DNA of 64,000 nt from Hoyosella sp. YIM 151337 (GCF_026041215.1 NZ_JAPEIQ010000006.1:326146-390145); one strand, 5' to 3'; counted from the first letter of the stretch, positions 18,073 through 27,602 are shown. Numbers and translations: made by a program. The notes: generated by a model from the letters alone, not told the origin.

Positions 18073-19344
18073 TCACCATGTGTCCTCAACCACACGAGGG
18101 GCGCAGGCGTGACGCGCAGCAACCAGCGTAATCGCCGCGACACCAGCCAAAACAGCGAACGGGATCGCCCAGCCGCCGGTCAGTTCGTGCAGTACGCCGA
18201 TCCCGAACGGTCCGGTACACGCGACAGCGTAACCGAAGCCCTGCGTGAATCCGGAGAGCCGCGCGGCGCCGGTATCGGTGCGGGACCGCAGGTTGATCAG
18301 TGTGAGGGACATCGGGAAGGTAGACGGTCCCAGACCGAGCAGAAATATCCACACGACCGTCGCGTGCCCGGGGGCGAATAGCAGTCCGGCCATGCCGGCC
18401 ACAATCACGATCATGCATGCCACGACGAGCGGATACGGATTACGCATCCGGGACGTGAGGCTGGGCATGACAAGCACGCCAAGCAGCCCGGCAAGGATGA
18501 AGACCCCGAACAGCGTACCGGCGGCAGTTCGGCTGATACCTGCATCGATCAGGATCGTCGGCAGCCAGGTCAGGAACACGTATGTCATGAGGGCGGTCAT
18601 GCCAAACATCACGGCGAGCCCCCAGCCAAGCGGTGAACGCCACACTCTGCCACTCTCGGCCCTGTCAGCCGCACGGCGAGGTGTCTCGGCAGGCCTGCGG
18701 GAAGCCCGGCTAAGGCCGATCCACGGGAGGATTGCCGCAGCGCAGACCGCCGCCCACATCCCTAGCGAAAACCGCCAGCCCAGTGCGTCAGCTACCGGAA
18801 TAGCCAGCACTGCCGGGATGACGGTTCCCAGTTGCACAAAACTGATGTAGAGCGTCGACATCAGCGCGATGCGGTCGGAAAAGTACCTTTTCACCAGTGG
18901 TGGCAGAACGATGTTGCCCACACCCATGCCAATTAGCGCGACCGCCGTCAGTGCGAGCATCAGGCCGACGTCATCGGTGAGTGGACGCACCGCGAGCCCC
19001 ACCGTGGAGAGCAGGACGGAAAGCAGCGCTGTGCGCTCGAGGCCCAGCCGCATCATCACTATCGGCGTGAGCAGGCCGGCCACCGCGAACATTGCCGGCG
19101 GCATCATTCCGAATACGCCGGCCATCACCGCGCCGAATCCGAGCTCCGAACCGACATCGGCGAGCAGCGGCGTCATTGACGTCACGGCGAGCCGCAGCGT
19201 TAGCGCAGCCAGGAGGAGAGCCGCAAAGACCAGCATCCGGCCACGCCACAAGTGCGGCTGCGTAACCGGCCGGGGGGCCGGGGTGATGGTCGCGAGACGC
19301 GCGCCATCGCTCGCGATGGCGTCAGCCGGAACAAGCGGTGGCAC
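18073..19344 (-). CDS. CynX/NimT-family MFS transporter
   Basis: This 423-residue protein starts at GTG 19342-19344 behind AGAGGAGG. It has about 12 predicted membrane segments after a 35-residue soluble start: 'MLVFAALLLAALTLRLAVTSMTPLL', then repeated hydrophobic stretches, a basic central loop at about 210-230 (SRASRRPAETPRRAADRAESGR), and 'GLGPSTFPMSLTLINLRSRT' in the second half. That last stretch is characteristic of the CynX/NimT group (cyanate or 2-nitroimidazole transporters). The substrate is unknown; the neighbouring nitrogen genes make a nitrogenous solute plausible, but this is inference. It is divergent from a FadR-type regulator that probably controls it. Confidence 0.85.
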   Translation of the reverse strand: MPPLVPADAIASDGARLATITPAPRPVTQPHLWRGRMLVFAALLLAALTLRLAVTSMTPLLADVGSELGFGAVMAGVFGMMPPAMFAVAGLLTPIVMMRLGLERTALLSVLLSTVGLAVRPLTDDVGLMLALTAVALIGMGVGNIVLPPLVKRYFSDRIALMSTLYISFVQLGTVIPAVLAIPVADALGWRFSLGMWAAVCAAAILPWIGLSRASRRPAETPRRAADRAESGRVWRSPLGWGLAVMFGMTALMTYVFLTWLPTILIDAGISRTAAGTLFGVFILAGLLGVLVMPSLTSRMRNPYPLVVACMIVIVAGMAGLLFAPGHATVVWIFLLGLGPSTFPMSLTLINLRSRTDTGAARLSGFTQGFGYAVACTGPFGIGVLHELTGGWAIPFAVLAGVAAITLVAARHACAPRVVEDTW

Positions 19345-19384
19345 GTACCCTCCTCTGATCGCAGGCCTCTTCCCAGACTCGACA

Positions 19385-19399
19385 AATCATAGGATGATT
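19385..19399. promoter_or_regulatory. Palindrome between MFS gene and FadR-type regulator
   Basis: AATCAT-AGG-ATGATT is a perfect 6-3-6 palindrome in the 119-bp divergent region, 40 bp upstream of the transporter start and 65 bp before the regulator start. The size and location suit a GntR/FadR dimer operator for autoregulation and transporter control. It does not match the classical E. coli FadR site. Confidence 0.4.
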
Positions 19400-19463
19400 G
19401 GATGAACGGAGGCAACGTATTCTTAGCCACACCCGATTCATCCCCATTTGTCAGGAGAGACCG

Positions 19464-20138
19464 GTGCGCCAGGTGCAGCGACAGAGCTTGATTACACAAG
19501 TCACCGACATGCTCCGTGAGCAGATCACCTCCGGCGCCTGGCCAGTTGGCTGCCGAATCCCCACGGAACCCGCACTATCCGAACTCACCGGCACGGGACG
19601 TAACACTGTGCGCGAAGCAGTCCAGGCACTCGTACACGCAGGGATGCTTGAACGCCGCCAAGGTTCTGGCACGTACGTGACCGCAGCTTCCGACGTGAGC
19701 GGAACGTTGTCGAAGCACCTCGCCGCGGCCGCCGAACGCGATGTATACGAATTACGCCAGGCCCTTGATGTCACAGCCGCCGCGCTTGCGGCGATCCGGC
19801 GCGACGACACAGATATCGCAACGCTCAAGCATCTGCTTCGCGAACGGGCACGGCTCAACGCTGCCGCTGAATATGACCGCGCCATCGAGGTTGACGTCGA
19901 CTTGCACCGCGCCATCGTCGCAGCGAGCCACAACGCCCTCTACCTAGAGTTTTACGACTCGCTCGTGCCGATCATCAAGTCAGCGATCCATCATCACGTG
20001 GAGTACCACGGACTCGCCGAAACCCATTACGACCGTGAACACGAACGCCTAGTGCAGGCAATTATCGACGGTGATCCCGCCCAGGCCAGCCAGGAAGCAC
20101 AGCTTTTCCTCGCCAGCGTGCTGAGGAACATCGAATGA
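19464..20138 (+). CDS. FadR-subfamily GntR transcriptional regulator
   Basis: The protein has 224 residues from GTG 19464, which follows CAGGAGAG; the frame is open upstream to 19398 but without a ribosome site. The N-terminal winged helix-turn-helix is of GntR type: 'SLITQVTDMLREQITSGAWPVGCRIPTEPALSELTGTGRNTVREAVQALVHAGMLERRQGSGTYV' (residues about 7-70). The C-terminal FCD effector domain has the metal/ligand histidines in DVDLHRAIVAAS, and 'EHERLVQAIIDGD' near the end. It is divergent to the CynX-like transporter with a palindrome between them, so local control is likely. The effector is unknown. Confidence 0.9.
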   Translation: MRQVQRQSLITQVTDMLREQITSGAWPVGCRIPTEPALSELTGTGRNTVREAVQALVHAGMLERRQGSGTYVTAASDVSGTLSKHLAAAAERDVYELRQALDVTAAALAAIRRDDTDIATLKHLLRERARLNAAAEYDRAIEVDVDLHRAIVAASHNALYLEFYDSLVPIIKSAIHHHVEYHGLAETHYDREHERLVQAIIDGDPAQASQEAQLFLASVLRNIE

Positions 20139-20158
20139 GCTGCCTCAGCAGCGTGCCG

Positions 20159-21013
20159 TTACAGCAACTCGAGAATCTGTTCAGCGGTTCGCTCGATTGC
20201 GGTGAACGCCGTCGTCGTTGAGCGCGGGTGCAGTGCGTGTACCGCCACACGGAACATCAATGCACGCAGCAACATCTGCGGCCACTCCTGCATGGCGTCC
20301 CAGCGCTCTACCAAACCCTCATCGGCGCCGCCCCACGACAGCGAATCGACAACCACAACCGCGGCCGCCCATGAGACGGGTCGCCAGTACGGCGTGATAT
20401 CCGTGATACCTGGCGCCGCGGTTTCGGCAAAGAGCACCGTGCCGAAAAGGTCACCGTGCACCAACTGAGCGGGAAGCTCAACCGGTTTGCGCTGGTCCGC
20501 AAGGTGCTTCAGAAGCGAGAGACTCGCGTCGACACCGTCTTTCGACATGTCGAGCAGCCCGGTACGCTTCGGATCTCGCAACGGGATCGGCTCCCACGCC
20601 GCACGATCCGCCGCGACGAACACATCCACATCTGAGAACGGCGCGACTGGCGGCTGCGTGAGGAACCGCGGTTTTTCCAGCCGTGAAGTGGCCGCATGCA
20701 GTCGTACTGACAGCGACACAACTTCGTCGTGACGCGGTTCGGGCGAACCCTCGATGAAAGTGTCGGCGCGCCACCCGGACACGACGTAGCGGCCATCGGT
20801 AGCGCGAACGGGTTTCGCCACCCGCGCGCCGTCGACCATCAGCGTCTCCCGCACCTTCGCCGACCACGCGGCCCGCGCGTGGTCACCCACCGGCGAGAGT
20901 ACGACGTCACCGAACCGCCATCCTCCGTCCCAGTCGGCGCCGAGGGACACAGGTTCTCTCTCACGCAGGCCAAAAGTGGAGCGCACATGATCTGGGGGCG
21001 GGGCGGAACTCAC
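20159..21013 (-). CDS. Conserved actinobacterial protein, TIGR02569 type (Rv3205c homologue)
   Basis: The protein has 284 residues from GTG 21011-21013; the frame is open to 21169 but that part has no family features and would exceed the usual length of about 290. It contains LVHGDLFGTVLF at about residue 195, which recalls the catalytic loop HGDxxxxN of aminoglycoside-phosphotransferase-like kinases but without the usual Asn. It also has 'DITPYWRPVSWAAAVVVVDSLSWGGAD'. The family is known as a conserved actinobacterial hypothetical; no function is established. By position it is the Rv3205c homologue next to moeZ. The nitrate block lies upstream on the left. Confidence 0.8.
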   Translation of the reverse strand: MSSAPPPDHVRSTFGLREREPVSLGADWDGGWRFGDVVLSPVGDHARAAWSAKVRETLMVDGARVAKPVRATDGRYVVSGWRADTFIEGSPEPRHDEVVSLSVRLHAATSRLEKPRFLTQPPVAPFSDVDVFVAADRAAWEPIPLRDPKRTGLLDMSKDGVDASLSLLKHLADQRKPVELPAQLVHGDLFGTVLFAETAAPGITDITPYWRPVSWAAAVVVVDSLSWGGADEGLVERWDAMQEWPQMLLRALMFRVAVHALHPRSTTTAFTAIERTAEQILELL

Positions 21014-21129
21014 GGACCGTAACCTACCCCTCTGCACGCCCGATACTGCGTAACGAAGCCCACGTGTCGGGCATCCGGGACATGAAACGACCTGATCACG
21101 CCCCCAGTTGATAACACCCGCACCACCGG

Positions 21130-22296
21130 CTAGTACATCGGCAGCGACTGGTCGATTTGCTTCACCCACGCCGCCAGACCACCCCGCAGGTGGACCGCAT
21201 TGCGCAGGCCAGCCTCATGCAGCGTCTCGAGCGCGGCGGCAGACCGGATCCCAGTTTTGCAGTACAACACGAGCTGACGTTCCTGGGGCAATACCGACAA
21301 CGCCGAACCTTCTTCAAAATCTCCGTGCGGAATCAGGGTCGCGCCAGGCAAGCGCACGATGTCCCATTCGACGCGATCACGCACGTCAATCAACGCTGGC
21401 GGGTCGTCCGACTCAAGCAACTCCTTCAGCTCGGCCGGTGATATCGAACTGCCTCCGCTCGCGGTCTGCGCCGCTGTCCCACAGAATTCCTCATAATCAG
21501 CGAGTTCCGAGATCGGGGCCGCAGCAGCGGAGCGCCGCAAGCCAAGGGAACGGAACGACATGGCCAGCGCGTCATACACGAGGACCCGGCCCAGCAGGGT
21601 TGAGCCGCTACCCGTGATCAACTTGATAGCTTCAGTAACCATCAGCGATCCGATCGTGGCGCAGAGCGCACCGAAAACCCCGCCTTCTGCGCACGATGGC
21701 ACACTGCCGGGCGGGGGCGGATCGGGGAACAAATCTCGGTACGTGACACCCCTCCCCGTCGGGGGGCTCTCCCAAAAGACGGACACTTGGCCTTCGAACC
21801 TGAAGATCGATCCCCACACGTACGGCTTGCCAGCCAGCGCTGCCGCATCGTTGACCAAGTAGCGTGTCGCGAAGTTGTCGGTGCCATCGATGATCAGGTC
21901 GTACTGCCTGAAGATATTGACCGCGTTGCGATTCTCCAGGCGCACGTTATGCCAGCGCACCTCGACATTGGGGTTGAGCTCCCGGATCGTGTCGCGCGCG
22001 CTCTCCCCTTTGGGCCGGCCAAGATCACGCTGGCCGTGAATCACCTGACGCTGCAAATTCGACAGTTCGACAGTGTCGAACTCGGCAATCCCTATGGTGC
22101 CAATGCCCGCTGCAGCCAGGTACATCAACACGGGAGAACCCAGGCCGCCCGCGCCGATGACAAGGACACGAGCGTTCTTCAGTCTGCGTTGCCCGTCTAC
22201 GCCGACGCCCGGGATCAGCAGATGCCGCGAGTAGCGGGCGATCTCGTCACGAGTCAACTGGGTGGCCGGTTCGACCAGCGGAGGGAGTTCGTTCAT
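21130..22296 (-). CDS. moeZ: Adenylyltransferase/sulfurtransferase MoeZ
   Basis: The protein has 388 residues from ATG 22294-22296 (the frame is open to 22404). An E1-like ThiF/MoeB domain carries the ATP-binding GAGGLGSP and 'DGTDNFATRYLVND', and a C-terminal rhodanese domain has the sulfur-carrying Cys346 in LYCKTGIRSA. The protein activates the C-terminal glycine of small sulfur carriers (MoaD-like for molybdopterin, CysO for cysteine synthesis) and transfers sulfur to them. Where E. coli MoeB has a zinc cysteine pair before YPEPP, this protein reads YRDLFPDPPPPG, as is usual for MoeZ. It lies 13 bp downstream of the DUF3152 gene, matching Rv3206c/Rv3207c. Confidence 0.94.
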   Translation of the reverse strand: MNELPPLVEPATQLTRDEIARYSRHLLIPGVGVDGQRRLKNARVLVIGAGGLGSPVLMYLAAAGIGTIGIAEFDTVELSNLQRQVIHGQRDLGRPKGESARDTIRELNPNVEVRWHNVRLENRNAVNIFRQYDLIIDGTDNFATRYLVNDAAALAGKPYVWGSIFRFEGQVSVFWESPPTGRGVTYRDLFPDPPPPGSVPSCAEGGVFGALCATIGSLMVTEAIKLITGSGSTLLGRVLVYDALAMSFRSLGLRRSAAAAPISELADYEEFCGTAAQTASGGSSISPAELKELLESDDPPALIDVRDRVEWDIVRLPGATLIPHGDFEEGSALSVLPQERQLVLYCKTGIRSAAALETLHEAGLRNAVHLRGGLAAWVKQIDQSLPMY

Positions 22297-22309
22297 ATCT
22301 GCCCGAAGT

Positions 22310-23512
22310 CTACTGGGCGCCGCGCGGGTACGGCCACGGGTTGTAACCGCACACTTTCCCGTCCGCAGGCACCACCCCACCTGGATCGAGGAGCGCGATT
22401 TCATCGTTCGCGGTGCTCAGCGTCTGCTGCATCATCACGTTCGCGAGGCCGCCATCGGTTTCGCACGGCACATGATCCGGGTACCCGATCGCATGTCCGA
22501 CCTCGTGGTTGATGAGGTACTGGCGATACGAACCGATGTCACCCTGGAAGGCAAGGGCGCCGCGCACCCACCGCGCGTCGTTGATGATGACCCGCCCGGT
22601 GCGAGGTGAGTAGCACGAAACCTCAAGCTGGATGGTGTAACCGCAGAACTGACGCACCGTCATCACGGACGTCAGCGAAACCCGGAAGTCAGGTTCGCCG
22701 TCTTCAACAGCGGAAATGCGGCGGAACCCGAACTGGCGGTCGGCGATCCAGCTTTTCGGATTAGCAAGTGTCTCGTCCACCATTCTGGTAAAAGACTCGT
22801 CACCGCCGTAACTCGATGTGTCTATACCCTCTTCGATTTCGACGGTGTAGGTGAAGAACCGTCCCTCGCCCGCACCCACCTCAGCGGTTCCGCCGGGCAT
22901 CACCCGCCATGAGCCCGTGCCGTGTTCCGTGAATGGGCCACCGTCAGGCAGAACGCCAGCGGGGAGTTCCGGAAAAGCGCCATCCGCGGGCGGGGGCACC
23001 GGTTCACCGTCCTGCCCCACGCCACCGTCAAGCAATACGGACGCGGAGTCACCACCGGCGCCGGACTCCCCGCCCTCTTCACCCCCGCGGGCAGAGAAGA
23101 CAGTCACCCCCACGATAAGCAGTGCTACCGCGGGGATCGCACAGGCGCGCCACCCAGGGCTTCCGAGGATGCGCGCTGCGGCGCTCTGGCGATTGGCCGA
23201 CCGCACGCGGCGGCGAGCGCGGCTGCCTGCGCTGCGGGCCCTGCGGTGTTCTGCACGATCGGACCTGCGCCTGCGCACGGGCTGCGGGTCGGCTGGCTCG
23301 GGGTCGTCGCAGTAGCCCGAGGCAGCGCGTGGTGCGCCTACTGGATCCCAATGCGCATCGAGCGGCTGATTAAGCGGGCTTCTCCGCACGGCGGAGCGGG
23401 ACGACGCCGCATGCGCCCGGCGCCCGTGGGCGTCGCGGGAGTAACGCGCTTCGTCGCGGGACAAGCGCCGGTAGCGGCCGTCCTTTTGGTGACGTGCTCG
23501 GCGAATCGTCAC
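22310..23512 (-). CDS. Membrane-anchored putative zinc protease, DUF3152 family
   Basis: The frame from GTG 23510-23512 gives 400 residues; the real start may be further in, since the first about 115 residues are Arg-rich and low complexity and the ribosome site is unclear. A membrane segment (ACAIPAVALLIVGVTVFSA) lies at about 122-140, followed by a Gly/Pro-rich linker and an extracytoplasmic domain. The zinc-peptidase motif HEVGHAIGYPDH (HExxHxxGxxDH) sits at about 333-344, with four cysteines around the domain (QFCGYT, VSCYS, PCET, KVCGY) that could form disulfides. The Rv3207c family is conserved in mycobacteria; its substrate is unknown. It is transcribed with moeZ. Confidence 0.85.
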   Translation of the reverse strand: MTIRRARHQKDGRYRRLSRDEARYSRDAHGRRAHAASSRSAVRRSPLNQPLDAHWDPVGAPRAASGYCDDPEPADPQPVRRRRSDRAEHRRARSAGSRARRRVRSANRQSAAARILGSPGWRACAIPAVALLIVGVTVFSARGGEEGGESGAGGDSASVLLDGGVGQDGEPVPPPADGAFPELPAGVLPDGGPFTEHGTGSWRVMPGGTAEVGAGEGRFFTYTVEIEEGIDTSSYGGDESFTRMVDETLANPKSWIADRQFGFRRISAVEDGEPDFRVSLTSVMTVRQFCGYTIQLEVSCYSPRTGRVIINDARWVRGALAFQGDIGSYRQYLINHEVGHAIGYPDHVPCETDGGLANVMMQQTLSTANDEIALLDPGGVVPADGKVCGYNPWPYPRGAQ

Positions 23513-23715
23513 CCTCCCAGACTCTCATAATCCTGTGCAGCACAGGCAGCGCCGCGCCGCAGCGCCAGTTGCTGCACTCCCGGAACTCCCACCGCGAGCT
23601 TACCGCAGGTCAGCACCGAGCCTCACGTCCCAACGAATGAAGTCCAGATCGGCTTTTCACCCGCTACAAGGTAGTGTCAATGCACTGGCAACCAGTAACG
23701 ACCAGCGCGATATGA

Positions 23716-24483
<768 letters not shown>

Positions 24484-24543
24484 GCAAGCCCGGTTAGCCC
24501 TTGGATCCCCGAGCCGAGCCAGCACACAGTCCGCGCACCGAAA

Positions 24544-24589
24544 AGGCGTGGCGGGCAGCCCCAGGAACCGGCTGATACCCACCACGCCT
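24544..24589 (-). terminator. Terminator of the DUF3107 gene
   Basis: AGGCGTGG (24544-24551) pairs with CCACGCCT (24582-24589), with further pairing of GGCAGCC and GGCTG inside. On the minus strand the stem is followed by TTTT, which suits a Rho-independent terminator directly after the DUF3107 stop. It also separates the convergent TetR gene. Confidence 0.6.
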
Positions 24590-24603
24590 CGACGCCCGAT
24601 CTG

Positions 24604-24834
24604 TTACAGCGCGGCGAAACCTACTTTGCGGGGGTCCGCTGGGCCGATCTCGACGTATGCGATCTTGCTGGACTGGACAAGGTACTTGCGGCCTTTGTCA
24701 TCAATCAGCGCGAACGTCGCGCTATCCCCCTTGTCGAAGGCCGCGCGCGCCTGCTCCTCGACTTCCTCGACCGATTGGGTGCTGTTAACGACCAGCTCCC
24801 GATTGCTGTCGGCAATCCCGATCTTGACCTCCAC
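24604..24834 (-). CDS. DUF3107 protein (TB9.4 type)
   Basis: This 76-residue acidic protein starts at GTG 24832-24834 behind GGAGGA. The sequence (MEVKIGIADSNRELVVNSTQSVEEVEEQ...FALIDDKGRKYLVQSSKIAYVEIGPADPRKVGF) is a near full-length match to the mycobacterial TB9.4/DUF3107 family, which is always about this size. The pattern looks like a compact beta-alpha-beta fold ending in a beta strand; no catalytic residues stand out. Function is unknown. Its constant neighbour, the TetR gene, is convergent here. Confidence 0.88.
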   Translation of the reverse strand: MEVKIGIADSNRELVVNSTQSVEEVEEQARAAFDKGDSATFALIDDKGRKYLVQSSKIAYVEIGPADPRKVGFAAL

Positions 24835-24996
24835 GCTGTCCTCCGATCACATCAATGGATTACGGCCCCGGCCGTGTCGTTCAGCAGGCTGAGCCTGCCT
24901 TGCCAAGCACCCCGCATGCCAGGCTAGCGAACCGGCGAGCAACGAGCGGTGCGATAGCCTGCGCTGTTAGCGAACTCGGCGCGGCGGCGGCACCGT

Positions 24997-25650
24997 TCAC
25001 TCGAGGCCGAGAGTCTTCATCCGGTCGTCGTTCTTTCCCTGCATGCTCTCGAATAGCGTAGCGATGTGGTTAAGGTCACCGCTCGCGGTGAGGAGCAGTT
25101 CAGTGAGTTCGTCCCGCTGCCCAAGTACATGCTGTGCCTGTGTCAGGGCCTCGCCGAACAACCGGCGCGCCCACAGCCGCAGACGGTCCGCTTCCTTCTT
25201 ATCTCGCTCCACGATCGAGCGAACCTCGTCCTTGACGAACTCCGAGTGGTGAGTCTCCGCGAGCACGCCCCGGACCACGTTCGCGACGTCATCGGGAAAC
25301 GCGCTCGCAATCTCCAAGTAGAAATCAGCGGCGATCGCGTCGCCGATGTACGCCTTGACCAGAGCTTCCGGCCACGTGCTCGGCAACGTTGATTGGTGGT
25401 AGGCGTCCAGCACCTCCACGTAGGGTTTCATCACCTCAATGGGTTCGCGGCCGAGGTCCCGAATCGCGGTGTGCAATAGTTCGTAATGCCGCATCTCCGA
25501 CCCGGCCATGCGCGCCATTGCTATCCGGCCGTGCAGGTGCGGGGCCAAGCGGGCCTCATCCGCAAGCCGATAAAACGCTGCGATTTCACCGCACGCGAGT
25601 GCTCCGTACAATTCGATTATCCCAGGGTGGTCGCTGCTCACAGATCCCAT
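24997..25650 (-). CDS. Ferritin-like-fold protein (Rv3210c homologue)
   Basis: This 217-residue all-alpha protein starts at ATG 25648-25650. Glu and His residues are placed as in diiron four-helix bundles: E in 'ALACGEIAAFYRL', ExxH in 'AGSEMRHYELLH', 'AIAADFYLEIA', and ExxHHxE in 'LAETHHSEFVKDE'. This resembles the ferritin-like superfamily that includes the tRNA hydroxylase MiaE, so an oxidative enzyme is possible, but the substrate is unknown. It is divergent from the DEAD-box helicase gene, sharing an about 200-bp region that contains two strong hairpins belonging to the helicase leader. Confidence 0.85.
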   Translation of the reverse strand: MGSVSSDHPGIIELYGALACGEIAAFYRLADEARLAPHLHGRIAMARMAGSEMRHYELLHTAIRDLGREPIEVMKPYVEVLDAYHQSTLPSTWPEALVKAYIGDAIAADFYLEIASAFPDDVANVVRGVLAETHHSEFVKDEVRSIVERDKKEADRLRLWARRLFGEALTQAQHVLGQRDELTELLLTASGDLNHIATLFESMQGKNDDRMKTLGLE

Positions 25651-25749
25651 ACCGATGAGCCTATGTCACGTGCGGTGTACGTGCGCAGGGACTAGGCATG
25701 CCCGGTACCATGACGGCAAGCCCTTGGCAACGAGCGGTCGCTCACGTTC

Positions 25750-25839
25750 GTCCTGCGCGTTCGCAGGACTGGACCAAGCACCCCGAGCGCCAGTGAGGCG
25801 CCGCGCAGCGGCGCGGTTCACAGCGCCGCTGCGCGGCGC
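25750..25839 (+). promoter_or_regulatory. Structured 5' leader with two perfect hairpins before the DEAD-box helicase
   Basis: Hairpin 1: GTCCTGCG (25750-25757), loop CGTT, CGCAGGAC (25762-25769). Hairpin 2: 17-base arms GCGCCGCGCAGCGGCGC (25798-25814) and GCGCCGCTGCGCGGCGC (25823-25839) with an 8-base loop. Hairpin 2 ends eight bases before the AAAGG ribosome site of the helicase. No T-run follows, so it is not a standard terminator. If translation began at the GTG at 25793 the second hairpin would lie inside the coding region instead. Confidence 0.6.
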
Positions 25840-25858
25840 AACAACAGAAAGGCAAATC

Positions 25859-27532
25859 CTGAGCAAGTTCACGAAAGACACAGGGATCTCCGGGCCGCCC
25901 GGCGGGTCATCTACAGGCAAGACTGTCACTGCAGATGCCCGCGCACTCACTGAGCCCCACGAATCTCCGACATTTGCCGAACTCGGCGTCCTCGGGGACA
26001 TCGTCCGCGCACTCAATGAGCAAGGCATTGAGCGGACATTCGCGATCCAGGAACTCACCCTGCCCCTTGCTCTCGCTGGCGACGATCTTATCGGTCAGGC
26101 GCGCACCGGCATGGGCAAAACCTTCGGGTTCGGCGTGCCGCTACTGCATCGCGTCGCGGCTGGGGCTGCGCCACTCAATGGGACTCCGCGTGCCCTCGTA
26201 GTCGTTCCGACCCGCGAGCTGTGCATCCAGGTCACCAAGGATTTAACCGCGGCGGGCCGCTACCTTCGTGCCGGCGCGGACGGCGCACCGCGCCCACTGA
26301 GTGTTCAGGCGATCTACGGCGGCCGCCCCTATGAAGAGCAGACCTCCGCGCTTGAGAGCGGCGTCGATGTCGTGGTCGGCACACCTGGACGCCTGCTCGA
26401 CCTCGCAAACCAGAAGCATCTGCGCCTCACCGGGGTTTCGATTGTCGTTCTCGACGAAGCCGATGAGATGCTGGATCTCGGCTTCTTGCCCGACATCGAA
26501 AAGATTCTCAGCCGCGTGCCAGACGAGCGTCAAACGATGCTGTTCTCCGCGACGATGCCCGGCCCAATCATCACACTAGCGCGGACGTTCCTTAATCAGC
26601 CGACACATGTGCGCGCAGAGGAGGCCGACTCTTCCGCGGTCCACGACCGCACTCGGCAGTTCGTATATCGTGCGCACGCCCTCGACAAGCTCGAACTAGT
26701 TTGCCGTGCTTTGCAGGCACGAGACCGCGGCGCCGCGATGCTTTTCACCCGCACCAAACGCCAGGCTGACCAGCTCGCACGCGATCTCGAAGAACGGGGT
26801 TTCGCGGTGTGCGCTGTGCACGGTGATCTCGGACAGGCCGCACGTGAGAAGTCGCTGCGCCGCTTTCGTTCGGGACGCGCCAACGTGCTGGTGGCCACCG
26901 ATGTTGCGGCGCGTGGAATCGACATTGAGGACGTCACTCACGTGGTGAACTACCAATGTCCGGACGACGAGAACACCTACGTTCACCGCGTTGGCCGCAC
27001 CGGGCGCGCTGGCCGCACGGGCACTGCGGTCACACTGGTCGATTGGGAAGATCTCGATCGGTGGAAGCACATCAGCCAGACACTCGGCATCGGCATTGAC
27101 GAGCCAACAGAGACCTACTCGACGTCCCCCCATCTGTACAGCGATCTGGATATCCCCGAAGATGTGACCGGTCGCGTGGCATCGCCCACTCAAGAGGGTG
27201 AGGCAGTCGCCGCGGAAAGCGCTGATGCGAAGCCGGACAAGCGCGCTGCCCGGGGCAAGCGCAGGCGCACGCGCGGCGGAAAGAGCACGCAAGGCGGGAA
27301 TCTAGACGCGGAGGCCCCGGACACCGCACCAGGTCTCACGTCAGCGCCCGACAGCCCACCTGGCCCGGCCGTGCCATCTGGGCCAGGTGGGCCGTCCGGA
27401 CCGAAAGAGGGCCGCACACAGCGGCGCCGCAAGCGGACCCGGAGGGGTGCACCGAGTGCAGCTGACGACGCTGGGAAGACCGACAGCACGGTGCGCGATA
27501 GTCACGCCGCGCCTCAGGTGAGCTCAGAATGA
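25859..27532 (+). CDS. DEAD-box RNA helicase (RhlE-like, Rv3211 homologue)
   Basis: An ATP-dependent RNA helicase of about 557 residues. Motifs in order: Q-motif region 'GIERTFAIQELTLPLALAG', motif I ARTGMGKT, Ia PTRELCIQ, GG and TPGRLLD, DEAD (VVLDEADEMLDLGF), SAT (LFSATMP), and in the second lobe TRTKRQAD, VATDVAARGID and HRVGRTGRAGRTG. The C-terminal about 120 residues are Lys/Arg/Pro-rich and disordered, probably RNA binding. Start choice: the frame is open to 25655, but the conserved region is preceded only by GTG 25793 (no ribosome site) and by CTG 25859, which follows AAAGG at six bases; I favour CTG. The leader is strongly folded. Confidence 0.92.
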   Translation: MSKFTKDTGISGPPGGSSTGKTVTADARALTEPHESPTFAELGVLGDIVRALNEQGIERTFAIQELTLPLALAGDDLIGQARTGMGKTFGFGVPLLHRVAAGAAPLNGTPRALVVVPTRELCIQVTKDLTAAGRYLRAGADGAPRPLSVQAIYGGRPYEEQTSALESGVDVVVGTPGRLLDLANQKHLRLTGVSIVVLDEADEMLDLGFLPDIEKILSRVPDERQTMLFSATMPGPIITLARTFLNQPTHVRAEEADSSAVHDRTRQFVYRAHALDKLELVCRALQARDRGAAMLFTRTKRQADQLARDLEERGFAVCAVHGDLGQAAREKSLRRFRSGRANVLVATDVAARGIDIEDVTHVVNYQCPDDENTYVHRVGRTGRAGRTGTAVTLVDWEDLDRWKHISQTLGIGIDEPTETYSTSPHLYSDLDIPEDVTGRVASPTQEGEAVAAESADAKPDKRAARGKRRRTRGGKSTQGGNLDAEAPDTAPGLTSAPDSPPGPAVPSGPGGPSGPKEGRTQRRRKRTRRGAPSAADDAGKTDSTVRDSHAAPQVSSE

Positions 27533-27602
27533 CGCTCGGCGTTCCTCTCGGCGCTAGATTCTCAAAGGCAGGTTCAGGCGCTGCTCGCTGGCTGCGCTGA
27601 CG

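Noticed and set aside
25798-25839. Rho-independent terminator of an upstream transcript
   Set aside because: No T-run on either strand next to the stem, and no gene upstream on the plus strand for more than 1 kb; a leader structure is more likely.
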